The position numbers and the translations under genes are program-made. A stretch of 64,000 nucleotides of DNA, taken from the NCBI RefSeq assembly GCF_025517535.1, contig NZ_JAOPKC010000008.1, forward strand, positions 49,730-113,729, written 5' to 3'. Below are positions 1 to 9,942 of the stretch, one piece after another. Origin of the DNA: Halapricum hydrolyticum (GTDB lineage Archaea; Halobacteriota; Halobacteria; Halobacteriales; Haloarculaceae). The notes beneath the pieces were generated by a model. That model had not been told where the DNA came from. It saw nothing but the letters and a program-made list of their open reading frames with translations, and did not search any database. Every line of letters begins with the position of its first letter. The stretch's first letter is position 1.

Positions 1-62
1 CGCTTGCTCCGTACACTAGACCAGTTTCCGAACCAGTGGTGGGTCGATATGTGTGGTGAGAA

Positions 63-1058
63 ATGACACGCAAAGAGGGGGTATCGAGGCGCGCGCTCCT
101 CGGATCGCTCGGGACGGTCGGGACCGCGGGTGCGGCGTTCGGCGCCGGAACGACGGCGCTGTTTACCGACACGGAGAGGCTACTGGGTTCGACAGTCAGC
201 GCGGGACAGCTTGACCTGCTCGCCTCCTGGCCGGGCGGGACCAGCGAGGACGGGGTCGCGACGCTTGCGATCGACCTGACAGATGGAAGTGATTCGAGTG
301 TGGTCACCGTTGCACACGCGGTTGAGGAGTCGAATCCCGCACGTATCTGGCTCCGAACGACGTGTCCAACAGGACCGGCTGACTCAGTGTACGTGACAGT
401 ATCGTACGTCTGCAACGACGAAATTATCGCGTCAGGAACGTTGCTGAGCGTCGCAAACTCTCTATGTAACGGGATTCTTCTCGATCCGGACTGCGACACG
501 ACTGACGTGTGCCTGCCGTCCGATGGCGAACTGGATGTAGAGTTCGAGTGGGAATCTTCGGACGACTACAGCGGGAACAACCCCAAAAACGTCGAACTGC
601 AGCTCCAATTCCAGGGCGAACAGTGTCGTCATAACGCGACGCTATCGAATCCGTTCCCCCGGGTCGAACCATGTGTCACGTACCACGGCATCAGCTTCAT
701 CGAGATTTACGCGGAAATCGACGGGAGTTGCGAGTTGATCGGGAAACTGGAATTGGATTCCAGCTACGAGCAAGACGGCATCGGTGACAGCTACATCGAG
801 CCGGGGACGTACGATCTGTACGAGGACGACGACGGCGACGGTGCGGGATACAACGTCGTAGTGACTGACACCGTCGAAAAAGACGACGGCGATGAGACAG
901 TCGCCGTCGAATTCGAACTCGTTGATCCAGACGGAAGCGATCCTGATCTCTGCAGAGTCGACATCAAGGGAGGCCCTGACGAGATCGCGTGCGATACTGG
1001 ATTCGACGGAAACGCGACAGGGGGGCTACTCTATGCGCCAACGAAGGAGGGGTTATAA
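63..1058 (+). CDS. SipW-type signal peptide secreted protein
   Basis: Probable exported surface protein of 331 residues. The N-terminus carries RRALLGSLG followed by an Ala/Gly-rich hydrophobic stretch, then FTDTERLLGSTVSAGQLDL. This is the layout of SipW-dependent (TasA/camelysin-like) signals, in which a TDTE motif follows the membrane segment and a G-x-S/F-x-AG-x-LDL block starts the mature protein. The rest is acidic with about ten cysteines, so disulfides are likely. Its stop overlaps the start of the signal peptidase gene (TAATG), so the two are translationally coupled and this is a plausible substrate of that peptidase. No enzyme motif is visible. Start choice: ATG at 63 is immediately followed by the signal; an earlier start cannot be excluded because the window begins at 1. 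Confidence 0.8.
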   Translation: MTRKEGVSRRALLGSLGTVGTAGAAFGAGTTALFTDTERLLGSTVSAGQLDLLASWPGGTSEDGVATLAIDLTDGSDSSVVTVAHAVEESNPARIWLRTTCPTGPADSVYVTVSYVCNDEIIASGTLLSVANSLCNGILLDPDCDTTDVCLPSDGELDVEFEWESSDDYSGNNPKNVELQLQFQGEQCRHNATLSNPFPRVEPCVTYHGISFIEIYAEIDGSCELIGKLELDSSYEQDGIGDSYIEPGTYDLYEDDDGDGAGYNVVVTDTVEKDDGDETVAVEFELVDPDGSDPDLCRVDIKGGPDEIACDTGFDGNATGGLLYAPTKEGL

Positions 1059-2185
1059 TGACGGAAAATGACGAATCGACCGCTGCAGAGTCAGAGCGAA
1101 AACGTCGCCTCTTCCGGCGGCTCGGAAAGATCGTCGGCGTGGTTTTGCTCCTAGCGATCGTCCTCCCCTTTGTCATCTACGCAGTCCCGCAGGTCGTGGG
1201 AGCCGACAGCAGTTACGTCGTGCTCTCAGGGAGCATGCAGCCGACGATGAACCCCGGCGACGTCGTTGTCGTCAAGGATGTCCCTGCGGACGAGATAGAG
1301 CGGGGAGACATCATCACATTCCAGCGCGGGGAGCAGACCAGTCCGACGACTCACCGTGTCATCGAAGTGATCCAAGACGGCGACGGCGTGGCGTTCCGAA
1401 CGGCGGGGGACAACTCACAGAGTGCGGACCGACAGTCGGTCACACCCGCACAGGTCGAGGGGCGTGTCCCGGTAGTGGCAGGCATTCCCTTTGTCATTCC
1501 GCTGATCGGGTACGTCATCCGCTTCGCCTCGACCCAGACAGGGTTCGTGTTGCTCGTCGCCGCTCCGATCGGACTGTTGTTCCTCTCGGAAGCCTGGTCG
1601 CTGTCGAAACGCTTGCGTGTTGGAAACGAACACGTGGACGACAGTGCGACCGGTCAGACGTCGGAAAGCAGTGAAGGTCCCGCCACCGAAGCTGACCGTT
1701 CCGACAGAGCGGCCGGTCCCCAGCGGACCGGCGAAGAGGGTGGCTCCCGACAGCTCGACGGGGACACGGACGATCGAGAGAGTGCGGTCTCTTTCACCGC
1801 TCCCGAACTCCAGCTCGGGTTGCTCGTCCTGGCCGCGTTCGTCGCGTACAGCGTGTGGGTCGCCATCCAGACGATGGAGATCTGGGCGTTCACTGTCGCT
1901 GGGGGCGTCGGCACCGCGTTCCTGCTATTGTCAATTCTCTATCTCGCGGGTCGATCCGGGGGTTCCTCGGAGCGTGAGGTAACAGCGCCGGAACCAACCG
2001 GACAAGATCCGTCGTCAGTCCGCGAACAGTTCGTCGTAGCGAGCGCCCGTGCGGATGCCCTCGCCGTGGCGGTCGCCGACACCGAGCGAGACGACAGAGC
2101 GACGAGGGCCGTCCCATCCCGGGCAGCGCGAGTCGACGGTGGCGAGCCGACGTCGCAAGCGAAGGAGGAAACAAGCGATGACTGA
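1058..2185 (+). CDS. Signal peptidase I, archaeal S26B/SipW-type, with membrane extension
   Basis: Membrane-bound signal peptidase that removes signal peptides from exported proteins. After one N-terminal membrane segment (about residues 22-45) comes the catalytic serine motif SGSMQPTMNPGD and, about 55 residues later, THRVIE. Archaeal and ER enzymes use this Ser-His pair instead of the bacterial Ser-Lys pair. A second membrane segment (VLLVAAPIGLLFL) closes the catalytic part. A further acidic linker and two more hydrophobic helices (from SFTAPELQLG onward) make it 375 residues, longer than a minimal S26B enzyme. ATG 1058 is chosen because a strong AGGAGG site lies at 1045-1050 and it overlaps the upstream stop. 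The gene lies between two secreted proteins with SipW-like signals, which suggests a dedicated peptidase. Confidence 0.88.
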   Translation: MTENDESTAAESERKRRLFRRLGKIVGVVLLLAIVLPFVIYAVPQVVGADSSYVVLSGSMQPTMNPGDVVVVKDVPADEIERGDIITFQRGEQTSPTTHRVIEVIQDGDGVAFRTAGDNSQSADRQSVTPAQVEGRVPVVAGIPFVIPLIGYVIRFASTQTGFVLLVAAPIGLLFLSEAWSLSKRLRVGNEHVDDSATGQTSESSEGPATEADRSDRAAGPQRTGEEGGSRQLDGDTDDRESAVSFTAPELQLGLLVLAAFVAYSVWVAIQTMEIWAFTVAGGVGTAFLLLSILYLAGRSGGSSEREVTAPEPTGQDPSSVREQFVVASARADALAVAVADTERDDRATRAVPSRAARVDGGEPTSQAKEETSDD

Positions 2186-3875
2186 TCCCGGACGGAAGCT
2201 CGCGGCGCTGGCGATCGTCGTGGCAATGGTCGGTGCGTCGCTCGGATACGCGCCGACCACGAGCTATTTCAGCGACGGGGAAACCGCGAATGTCGCCATC
2301 GAGATGCCAGTCGCGCCTGTCGGAAACGTCGGCAGCGACAACCCCGTCGCAGAGGGGTCGCCGGTGAACGTCACCGGCGTCAGTTCGACCGACGACGGCA
2401 CGATCACCAGCTACGCGTGGGACTTCGACGGCGATGGTGAGATCGACGCGACGGGGATGAATCAGACCCATACGTACCTCGATGAGGGCGAGTACGGGGT
2501 GACGCTTGTCGTCACAGACACAGCGGGCTTGACCGACACCGCGACGACGGCGGTGACCGTCGAAAACGTCCCACCGACCGCGAGGGCCGGTTCGGACCGG
2601 ACCGTCGACGTCGACGAGGTCGTCACGTTCGATGCCTCGGCCAGCAGCGACCCAGGGGCCGACAACTTGACCTACGAGTGGGACCTCGACGGCGACGGCG
2701 AGTACGACGCCGGCGGCGTCGAAGTCGACCAGCAGTACAGAAGTGAGGGGACCTACGCCGTCACGCTGCAGGTCAGCGACGGCGACGGCGGCCTCGACAC
2801 CGACACGCTGTCCGTCGAGGTCCAGAACGTCCCACCAACGGCGGACGCTGGCGAGAACCTGACGGTCGTCACCGGCGAACCCACCCTCGACGGCACCAGG
2901 AGCAGCGAGGGTGACAGCTCCGACACGCTGACCTACGAATGGGACGTCGACGACGACGGCACTTACGAAGTTGACGGGGCCGAACCGGGACACTACTACA
3001 GCGAGAACGGGACGTACAACGTCACGCTGCAGGTCAGCGACGGCGACGGCGGCACCGACACCGACACGACGACGGTGACCGTCGAACCGGACACGGAACC
3101 GCCCGTGGCCGACGCAGTCACCACGCAGACCACCGCCACTAACAAGACGATCGGATTCAACGGGTCCGGATCCGGGGACAACGCCCGGATCGTCGGCTAC
3201 CAGTGGGACTTCGGTGACGGCACGACGGCCGCTGGACCGGAAGTCAGCCACACCTACGACGACCCCGGCGACTACAACGTCACGCTGACGGTCACCGACA
3301 GTGCCAGCTACGAGACCACCGCGAACGTCTCCATCGCAATCGAGAACGTCCCGCCGACCGCCGACGCCGGTCCGGACCTGGAGACGACCGCCGGAACCCC
3401 GGTCACGCTGGACGGGTCCGACAGCACCGCGGGGGATGCCCACGACACCCTCAGCTACGGGTGGGACCTCGACGAAGACAGCACCTACGAGAAGAGCGGG
3501 GCCACCGCCGAGCAAATCTTCCGCGACGAGGGGACGTACAACGTCACGCTGCGGGTCGACGACGGTGATGGCGGCGTCGACACCGACACAACGACGGTGA
3601 CCGTCGAGAACGCGCTGCCGGTGGCAGATGCCGGTTCGGACCGGACAGTACCAGTGAACGAGACCGTGGCGTTCGACGGTTCGACCAGCAGCGATCCGGA
3701 CGGCGATACGCTGACCTACGAGTGGGACCTCGACGGCGACGGCGCGTTCGACGAAAGCGGCTCGAACGCGTCACACACGTACACCGCCAACGGAACGTAC
3801 ACTGTCACGCTACGGGTCGACGACGGCGACGGCGGCATCGACACCGACACGATCGACGTCACTGTCGAGTCCTGA
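2178..3875 (+). CDS. Secreted protein with six PKD domains
   Basis: Exported surface protein of 565 residues built of six PKD (immunoglobulin-like) repeats. The repeats can be counted from the recurring AWDFDGDG / YEWDLDGDG strand, the GTYNVTLQVSDGDGG strand and the ENVPPTADAG linkers. PKD domains act in adhesion and protein or polysaccharide binding. The N-terminus has one hydrophobic helix followed by TTSYFSDGETANVAIE, which resembles a SipW-type cleavage region. No catalytic domain follows. ATG 2178 overlaps the signal peptidase stop (ATGACTGA), with GGAGG at 2163-2168, so it is the last gene of a coupled three-gene operon. The many Asp/Thr-rich repeats are usual for haloarchaeal surface proteins. 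Confidence 0.85.
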   Translation: MTDPGRKLAALAIVVAMVGASLGYAPTTSYFSDGETANVAIEMPVAPVGNVGSDNPVAEGSPVNVTGVSSTDDGTITSYAWDFDGDGEIDATGMNQTHTYLDEGEYGVTLVVTDTAGLTDTATTAVTVENVPPTARAGSDRTVDVDEVVTFDASASSDPGADNLTYEWDLDGDGEYDAGGVEVDQQYRSEGTYAVTLQVSDGDGGLDTDTLSVEVQNVPPTADAGENLTVVTGEPTLDGTRSSEGDSSDTLTYEWDVDDDGTYEVDGAEPGHYYSENGTYNVTLQVSDGDGGTDTDTTTVTVEPDTEPPVADAVTTQTTATNKTIGFNGSGSGDNARIVGYQWDFGDGTTAAGPEVSHTYDDPGDYNVTLTVTDSASYETTANVSIAIENVPPTADAGPDLETTAGTPVTLDGSDSTAGDAHDTLSYGWDLDEDSTYEKSGATAEQIFRDEGTYNVTLRVDDGDGGVDTDTTTVTVENALPVADAGSDRTVPVNETVAFDGSTSSDPDGDTLTYEWDLDGDGAFDESGSNASHTYTANGTYTVTLRVDDGDGGIDTDTIDVTVES

Positions 3876-4010
3876 TAGTGACCGTTGTAACGATTTACCG
3901 GGACGACCGCACGCCGGAAGATTCACGGGGCTCGACTTCCGAACCCTCGCTCATTTCATTCACGAGGACGCCGTCGTGCGGTCGATACGGAGCAGACGTA
4001 CAACACTATC
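3874..4010. repeat. Palindromic element with terminal inverted repeats (family A)
   Basis: The ends are GATAGTG (3874-3880) and CACTATC (4004-4010). Inside is a perfect 10-bp inverted repeat, CGACCGCACG (3904-3913) and CGTGCGGTCG (3975-3984). The core strings CGATTTACCG on the left and CGGTCGATaCGGAgCAGACGTAC on the right recur in the element at 63819-63900. The copy starts inside the stop codon of the PKD gene and lies between convergent genes. It looks like a MITE- or REP-type sequence; a role as a terminator is possible. Confidence 0.6.
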
Positions 4011-4219
4011 AAAAGGTGTGGGAAGGGCAGGGGGATACGGCAAGGCGGGGCGGGAGCAATACGACCCTTCCCGTACTTTCCGTCTCGGAAAGCATGCCAG
4101 TCTAGCGTTGCACGTCTATTCGATCCCCCCGTTGGAATACCAAGGATGTCATAGCGGGACGGCACACAAGCTCACGGTTCACCCGTTGGAGGACGTCAAA
4201 ACGGCGTCGCGGGGCGACG
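4011..4219. other. Intergenic stretch between convergent genes
   Basis: Together with the palindromic element this fills the gap between the PKD operon and the convergent HTH gene. It begins with a purine-rich run (AAAAGGTGTGGGAAGGGCAG). I see no credible coding frame, RNA gene or promoter with a downstream gene. Small open frames on both strands lack any recognisable domain. Confidence 0.4.
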
Positions 4220-4900
4220 TCACAGCCGAGTGATGCGCGACTGTGGCGTGTCGGGTTCGGTCGCGTTCGAGAGCGCCTGTTGGCCGAGTCGTTTCGTCGC
4301 CCGTCGAAGCCTGGCGGAGGCCGCCTGATCGGAGATACCGAGTTCCTCCGCCAGTTCGACGATCGTCGTCTGTCGCGGCACGTCGAAATATCCGCGCTCC
4401 AGCGCGAGGGCGATCGTCTGGCGCTGGCAAGGAGTGAGCAATTCACCCGAGTGCTCGCCGGCCGAGTCGCTGAGGACCCGTTCGATATCGATCGAAACGT
4501 CTCGCTCGGAGCAGCGTCGCTGGAAGCAGCTGGCGTCGTCGTGCGTGTCGAACCGAAGGACGAAGTGCCATCGGTTTGCGGTGCCGCTGGCCCGTAATAC
4601 GGCGACGGCAATCTCACCGAGGCACCGCAAGAACGGATCGACCTCGGACCGCCAGTCGACACGATACAGGAACTCGCCGCCTTCCTGCTGGAGGAACGCA
4701 AAGGATTCGGCGACGGAATGTCGTCGCATCGCCTCCTCGAACGCGTCTCGATCAGGGACGTTCACCCACACGTACGAGAACGATCCCGTCCCGACCGGAA
4801 CGATCCGGTCGAACCGGATTCGAATCTCAGAGATAGTATTCAGGACGGGTCCAAACGAGAGTTCCGATCCCGGAACCGAAAGCTCCAGTACGACACTCAT
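4220..4900 (-). CDS. Bat-type helix-turn-helix transcription regulator
   Basis: Cytoplasmic DNA-binding regulator of 226 residues of the haloarchaeal Bat/HTH_10 group. The N-terminal two thirds form a sensor-like beta-rich domain (VVLELSVPGSE onward). The C-terminal part, LTPCQRQTIALALERGYFDVPRQTT followed by ELAEELGISDQAASARLRRATKRL, is the typical HTH_10 segment. ATG 4900 is chosen because the protein then starts at MSVVLEL, just behind a purine-rich AGTGGGGGG stretch; the longer open frame to 5014 adds residues that do not look conserved. No signal-binding GAF or PAS domain is visible, so the inducer is unknown. Family members sit at many loci, so the target cannot be inferred; the gene converges on the PKD operon. 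Confidence 0.82.
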   Translation of the reverse strand: MSVVLELSVPGSELSFGPVLNTISEIRIRFDRIVPVGTGSFSYVWVNVPDRDAFEEAMRRHSVAESFAFLQQEGGEFLYRVDWRSEVDPFLRCLGEIAVAVLRASGTANRWHFVLRFDTHDDASCFQRRCSERDVSIDIERVLSDSAGEHSGELLTPCQRQTIALALERGYFDVPRQTTIVELAEELGISDQAASARLRRATKRLGQQALSNATEPDTPQSRITRL

Positions 4901-5402
4901 CACATACCCCCCACTGACGATTCGACAGGCTGGTTGACGTACAGCGGGCCGAGCCCCGAGTTCATCGCTGGGTCCCCATCTCGACTGAACGTATACGCCG
5001 TTATTAGTTATCAATCCTACAATTCCGGGGAATCTCTCCTCTTGTCAACGACGTCTCGGTACGACTGACAGGAAGCGGCAATACTCAGACGTTGCATGTC
5101 AACTCGCGCTCGTCCGCAGTCAGGACGAATTCGGGATGGAGCCGGACGACTTCGATGACGCACCCACCTGGCAGTGGTTGGTGGTGTCCCGTCCGTAGTT
5201 TGGTTCGTCGACACGGCCGTCGTTAGCTGGATACCAGTCAGTTCGGGACATCCGGCCAGCGCGCCCGTGCTGATCCCCACTGCGGCGAGGGGCGATCGTC
5301 GAGTGGGCGTTCACCGGCCGGAGACGTCGGGCGGTGCATCGACTGGGGTATCTCGACACGACGACATACGTCTGGGAGTCGACAGCCGGCAGGGACGTCG
5401 TC
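4901..5402. other. 502-bp gap with a possible decayed lipoprotein gene
   Basis: The stretch between the HTH gene and trpG has no intact gene. An AT-rich patch around 4995-5035 may hold the HTH promoter. The middle part carries two out-of-frame minus-strand segments with coding character, listed separately as a pseudogene candidate. Confidence 0.4.
5085..5305 (-). pseudogene. Candidate decayed short Tat-lipoprotein gene
   Basis: Read on the minus strand, one frame gives RRSPLAAVGISTGALAGCPE, which has the look of a twin-arginine lipoprotein signal with an LAGC lipobox. It has no proper start: a stop lies just upstream and only an internal GTG at 5280 is available. Some 110 bases further on, a different frame gives PGGCVIEVVRLHPEFVLTAD and ends at a TGA at 5085-5087. 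Together they look like a small secreted protein broken by a frameshift and loss of its 5' end. This is inference from residue composition only. Confidence 0.3.
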
Positions 5403-6001
<599 letters not shown>

Positions 6002-6005
<4 letters not shown>

Positions 6006-7692
6006 GGGGATGCCTCCTCCGGCTCGACCCGGATCGCCTCGATCGCGTCGAGGACACCTCGCATCTTGTTCTCGGTCTCCTCGTACTCGCTCTCGGGGAC
6101 CGAGTCGGCGACGATCCCCGCACCGGCCTGGACGGTGATCCGGTCGGCCGTTCCCGAGGCACTCGTGGCGGGGTCCGCTGCCCCCGATGCGTCCGCAGCG
6201 GTAGGCAGTGGCTGGTCGGCCTCGACGGTCGCCGATCGGATGACGATCGCGAAATCAGCATCGCCGTTCCAGGAGAAGTACCCCACGCCGCCGCCGTACA
6301 GCCCGCGCGGTTCGCGCTCCAGGTCGTCGATGATCTCCATGGCGCGGATCTTCGGCGCTCCGGAGAGCGTCCCCGCCGGGAACGTCGCCCGCACCGCGTC
6401 GAAGGCGTCGAAAGACTCCGTCTCTCGGGCCACAGAGCCCGGTTCAGAGACGTCCGCGTCGTCGGCCATCGTTCCGGTCACCGTCGACTCGATGTGCTGG
6501 ACGTGGCTGTACTTGAGGACGTTCATGAACTCCTCGACGCGGACGGACCCGGGCTCGGATACCCGCCGGACGTCGTTACGTCCCAGATCGACGAGCATCG
6601 TGTGCTCGGCCCGCTCTTTCTCGTCAGCGAGCATCTCGCCGGCCAGGCGGCGATCCTCGACGGGACTCGTTCCCCGCGGGCACGTACCCGCAATGGGGTT
6701 GACCATGACGCGGTCGCCGCCGACCGACACGAGCGTCTCCGGGCTCGCACCGACGACAGTCAACTCGTCGTGGTCGAGGAGATACATGTACGGTGAGGGG
6801 TTGATCGAACGCAGCGCGTCGTACAGCCCCAGCGGATCGACGTCGCCGTACAATTCGCGCTTGCGGGAGATGACGCCCTGGTAGATGTCGCCGTCCAGGA
6901 CCGACTCTTTAGCCGCACGGACGGCGTCCTCGTACTCGTCTTTCGGACCGGCCGTCTCGACCTGCTGTTCGAAACCGCCGGAGTCGATATCGATCGCACC
7001 ACCGAGTACTGTCTCAATCCGGCTCGCCTCGGCCCGGAGTTCGTCGTATCGCTCGCCGGCGTCGTGGCCGGGCCCGAGAAGCGGGGTCGCCACCAGCGAG
7101 ACGGTATTCTCGGCGTGATCAAACACGAGCGTCTTCGTCGTGAGCAGGAACTGCGCGTCGGGAAACCGCGATTCGGGGCGGTCGAGCCCGACCTCGTCGA
7201 GCCAGAGGTCGTAGACGGCGTCGTAGGCCAGAAAGCCGACGAGCCCGCCCGCCAGCAGTTGCCGGTCGTGCTCGGGGAAGCCCCGGAGTTCGGCGTCGGG
7301 GAGACACGCCCGGAGGCTGTCGAGGACGTCGCCGCCGTTGGGCGTGAGAAAGTCGGCGTAGCGGTCGTCGAAGACCTCGACTGTCGTCTCCCGATCGACG
7401 GTGACGACGCCGACGGGATCGTATCCGACGAACGAGTAGCGAGCGTGGCGATCATCGGGCGTCGGCGCGAACGCACCGTCGGGATCGCTGGAGGCGACCT
7501 TCTCGGCGCTTTCGAGCAAGAAGGTGTAGTCGGCCCCCTCGAAATCGGTCGTCCGGCCCGTCAGCGCAGCGTAGGCGGACAGCGGATCCACGTCCGCGCC
7601 GAGGTCGGCCTCGAGCCGGACGACGGCGGGCCGATCACCTGCGGCCAGGTCGGCGAACGCCTCGCGCGAGCGATCGAAATCGATCTCCCCCG

Positions 7693-7696
<4 letters not shown>
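6002..7696 (-). CDS. trpE: Anthranilate synthase component I
   Basis: Converts chorismate plus ammonia (from TrpG) to anthranilate. The 564-residue protein contains the chorismate-binding core: GTCPRGTSPVEDRRLA, the LVDLGRNDVRRV segment, KYSHVQHIESTVTG, the FPAGTLSGAPKIRAMEII motif and GLYGGGVGYFSWNGD. An unusual low-complexity Ala/Ser/Thr-rich insertion (LPTAADASGAADPATSASG) sits between the VIRSATVEA strand and the ITVQAGAGIV strand near the C-terminus; it is probably a surface loop. Both ends overlap neighbours by 4 bases, showing tight coupling within trpDFEG. Confidence 0.93.
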
Positions 7697-8324
<628 letters not shown>

Positions 8325-8328
<4 letters not shown>

Positions 8329-9326
8329 GCACTGGCCTCGCGGAGCTCGTCGAGCTTCTCGGCGGCCGCGCCCGAGTCGATGGCCTGGCGGGCGACTTCG
8401 ACGCCGTCGTCCAGCGAGGTAGCCTGACCGGCGACGTAGGCGGCCGCGCCGGCGTTCGCGAGGACGATCTCCCGTTTCGCGCTGTTGACTGATCCCTCGA
8501 GGATCCCCTCCAGGTCCGCGGCGTTCTCGGCGGGCGTGCCGCCCGCGACGGCCGAGATGTCGTGCCGATCGAGCCCCACGTCCTCGGGCGCGACCGTGTA
8601 CTGTTCGACGTCGCTGCCCGTGACTTCGGCGACGGTCGTCTCGTCGTGGACGGTGATCTCGTCCATGCCGGCCCCGTGGACGACCAGCGCGTGCTCGACG
8701 GGCATGCGCGCGAGGGCGTCGGCGATCAACGGGACGAGGTCGTCGTCGTAGACGCCCAGCACCTGCGCGTCTGCCCCGGCAGGGTTGGTCAGCGGCCCGA
8801 GCACGTTGAAGATCGTCTCGACGCCCAGTTCCTTCCGCGGGCCGATGACGGCCTTCATCGCGGGGTGGAACGCCGGTGCGTGCATGTACCCGATCCCGAA
8901 CGACTCGACGTGACTGCGGACAGAGTCGGGATCGCTCTCGAGCGTGACGCCGACCGCCTCAAGCACGTCGGAGCTGCCGGAAGACGAAGAGACAGAGTAG
9001 TTACCGTGCTTGGCGATCGGGACGCCCGCGCCGGCGGCGACGATCGCGCTGGTCGTCGAGACGTTGATCGTGTCGTAGTCGTCCCCGCCCGTGCCGCAGG
9101 TGTCGACCAGCGGCGACCGGTCGGGCTCGATCGTGTGTGCGGCCTCGCGCATCCCCTGGGCGAAGCCCGCGATCTCGGCCTCCGTCTCGCCTTTCGACCG
9201 CAACGCGGCGAGCAGCGCCCCGATCTGTGCCTCGGTGGCGTCCTCAAACACCGCCCTCGCGGCCTCGCGAGCTTCCTCGACTGTGAGATCCTCCCCGTCT
9301 GTGACGCGTTCGATGTATTCCTTCAT
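8325..9326 (-). CDS. trpD: Anthranilate phosphoribosyltransferase
   Basis: Transfers phosphoribose from PRPP to anthranilate. The protein (333 residues from the chosen start) shows the PRPP-binding VDTCGTGGDDYDTINVST motif, KHGNYSVSSSSGSSDVLEA, and FLGPLTNPA-like VLGPLTNPAGADAQVLG. ATG 9326 (MKEYIERVTDGEDL) is chosen over the upstream in-frame ATG at 9365 because family members begin with this helix and a GGTGG stretch precedes it. It is the first gene of the operon, so control of trpDFEG should lie in 9327-9592; I see no tryptophan-codon leader peptide there. Confidence 0.93.
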
Positions 9327-9592
9327 CGTGACCACCAATGGACTGATTCGTGTTGTAGTGTACAAATTCGTTCATCGACTTAAGCGTGTCGGGAACGGAC
9401 GAGGGTGTGTCGATCTCGGACCCGGAACGGATTTGATGGGGCGGGCAGCCGCGAGTAACGGGTCTGGCGTGACGACGACCGAGAGACGCAGGACGGCAGC
9501 CGTGATACACGTGGACAATCGCCTGACGAGACGATCGTTTCGAAACCTTCAATTACCTCTGCCTGCAACGATGGGATGCGTTCGATCAGCGA
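9327..9592. promoter_or_regulatory. Upstream region of the trpDFEG operon
   Basis: Holds the presumed trpD promoter on the minus strand, and the tRNA-Val promoter on the plus strand near its far end. About 25-60 bases above the trpD start lies an AT-richer block (TGTAGTGTACAAATTCG on the plus strand) that may contain the TATA box. The rest is GC-rich with no recognisable gene. Confidence 0.35.
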
Positions 9593-9667
9593 GGGTTCGT
9601 GGTCTAGACCGGTTACGACACCTCCTTGACATGGAGGAGGCCGACGGTTCAAATCCGTCCGAACCCA
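9593..9667 (+). tRNA. tRNA-Val (GAC)
   Basis: A 75-nt cloverleaf. Acceptor GGGTTCG (9593-9599) pairs with CGAACCC (9660-9666), with A9667 as discriminator. The anticodon stem is CCTCC/GGAGG (9621-9625 and 9633-9637) around loop TTGACAT, giving anticodon GAC at 9628-9630. The T arm contains GGTTCAAATCC. CCA is not encoded and there is no intron. No direct repeat of the tRNA 3' end was found elsewhere in the window, so no integrated element is attached to it here. Confidence 0.95.
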
Positions 9668-9942
9668 TCCGAAATTCTCCAACACGTCTGGTCCCCTACT
9701 GACTGGTCCCGATTCGTTCGACGGTCGCCGCCATCAGAATGCCGAACGTTCAGTCCGTGCTCGAACTGGTCGTGATGTTCGGCATCACCGATGTCGCACA
9801 CGGCATATGCGTATCCATTTTATTCCATCCGCACGCGTTGCGTATTCGTACAAAATCCCGGGACGTGAACAGTTCAAGGGGTCAAAACGCCGTGAACCGT
9901 CGTTCGAATATATAGGTCCGCCAGTGGAAAGAGATAGGTACG
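9668..9942. other. Gap between tRNA-Val and lipoprotein gene, with inverted repeat
   Basis: Contains a perfect 9-bp inverted repeat, ATGCCGAAC at 9739-9747 and GTTCGGCAT at 9777-9785, with a 29-base loop. Toward the right end is the promoter of the DUF4382 lipoprotein gene. No coding frame looks real. Confidence 0.4.
9907..9914 (+). promoter_or_regulatory. TATA box of the DUF4382 lipoprotein gene
   Basis: AATATATA ends 29 bases before the ATG at 9943. Transcription would start almost at the ATG, giving the leaderless mRNA that is common in haloarchaea. Confidence 0.5.

Noticed and set aside
1890..3515. Long minus-strand open frame (541 codons) opposite the PKD gene
   Set aside because: It is the antisense of codon-biased, Asp-rich PKD repeats; its Val/Gly/Arg-rich residues have no domain.
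9593..9667. tRNA-Val as integration site of a mobile island
   Set aside because: No integrase gene next to it and no repeat of the tRNA 3' end elsewhere in the window.
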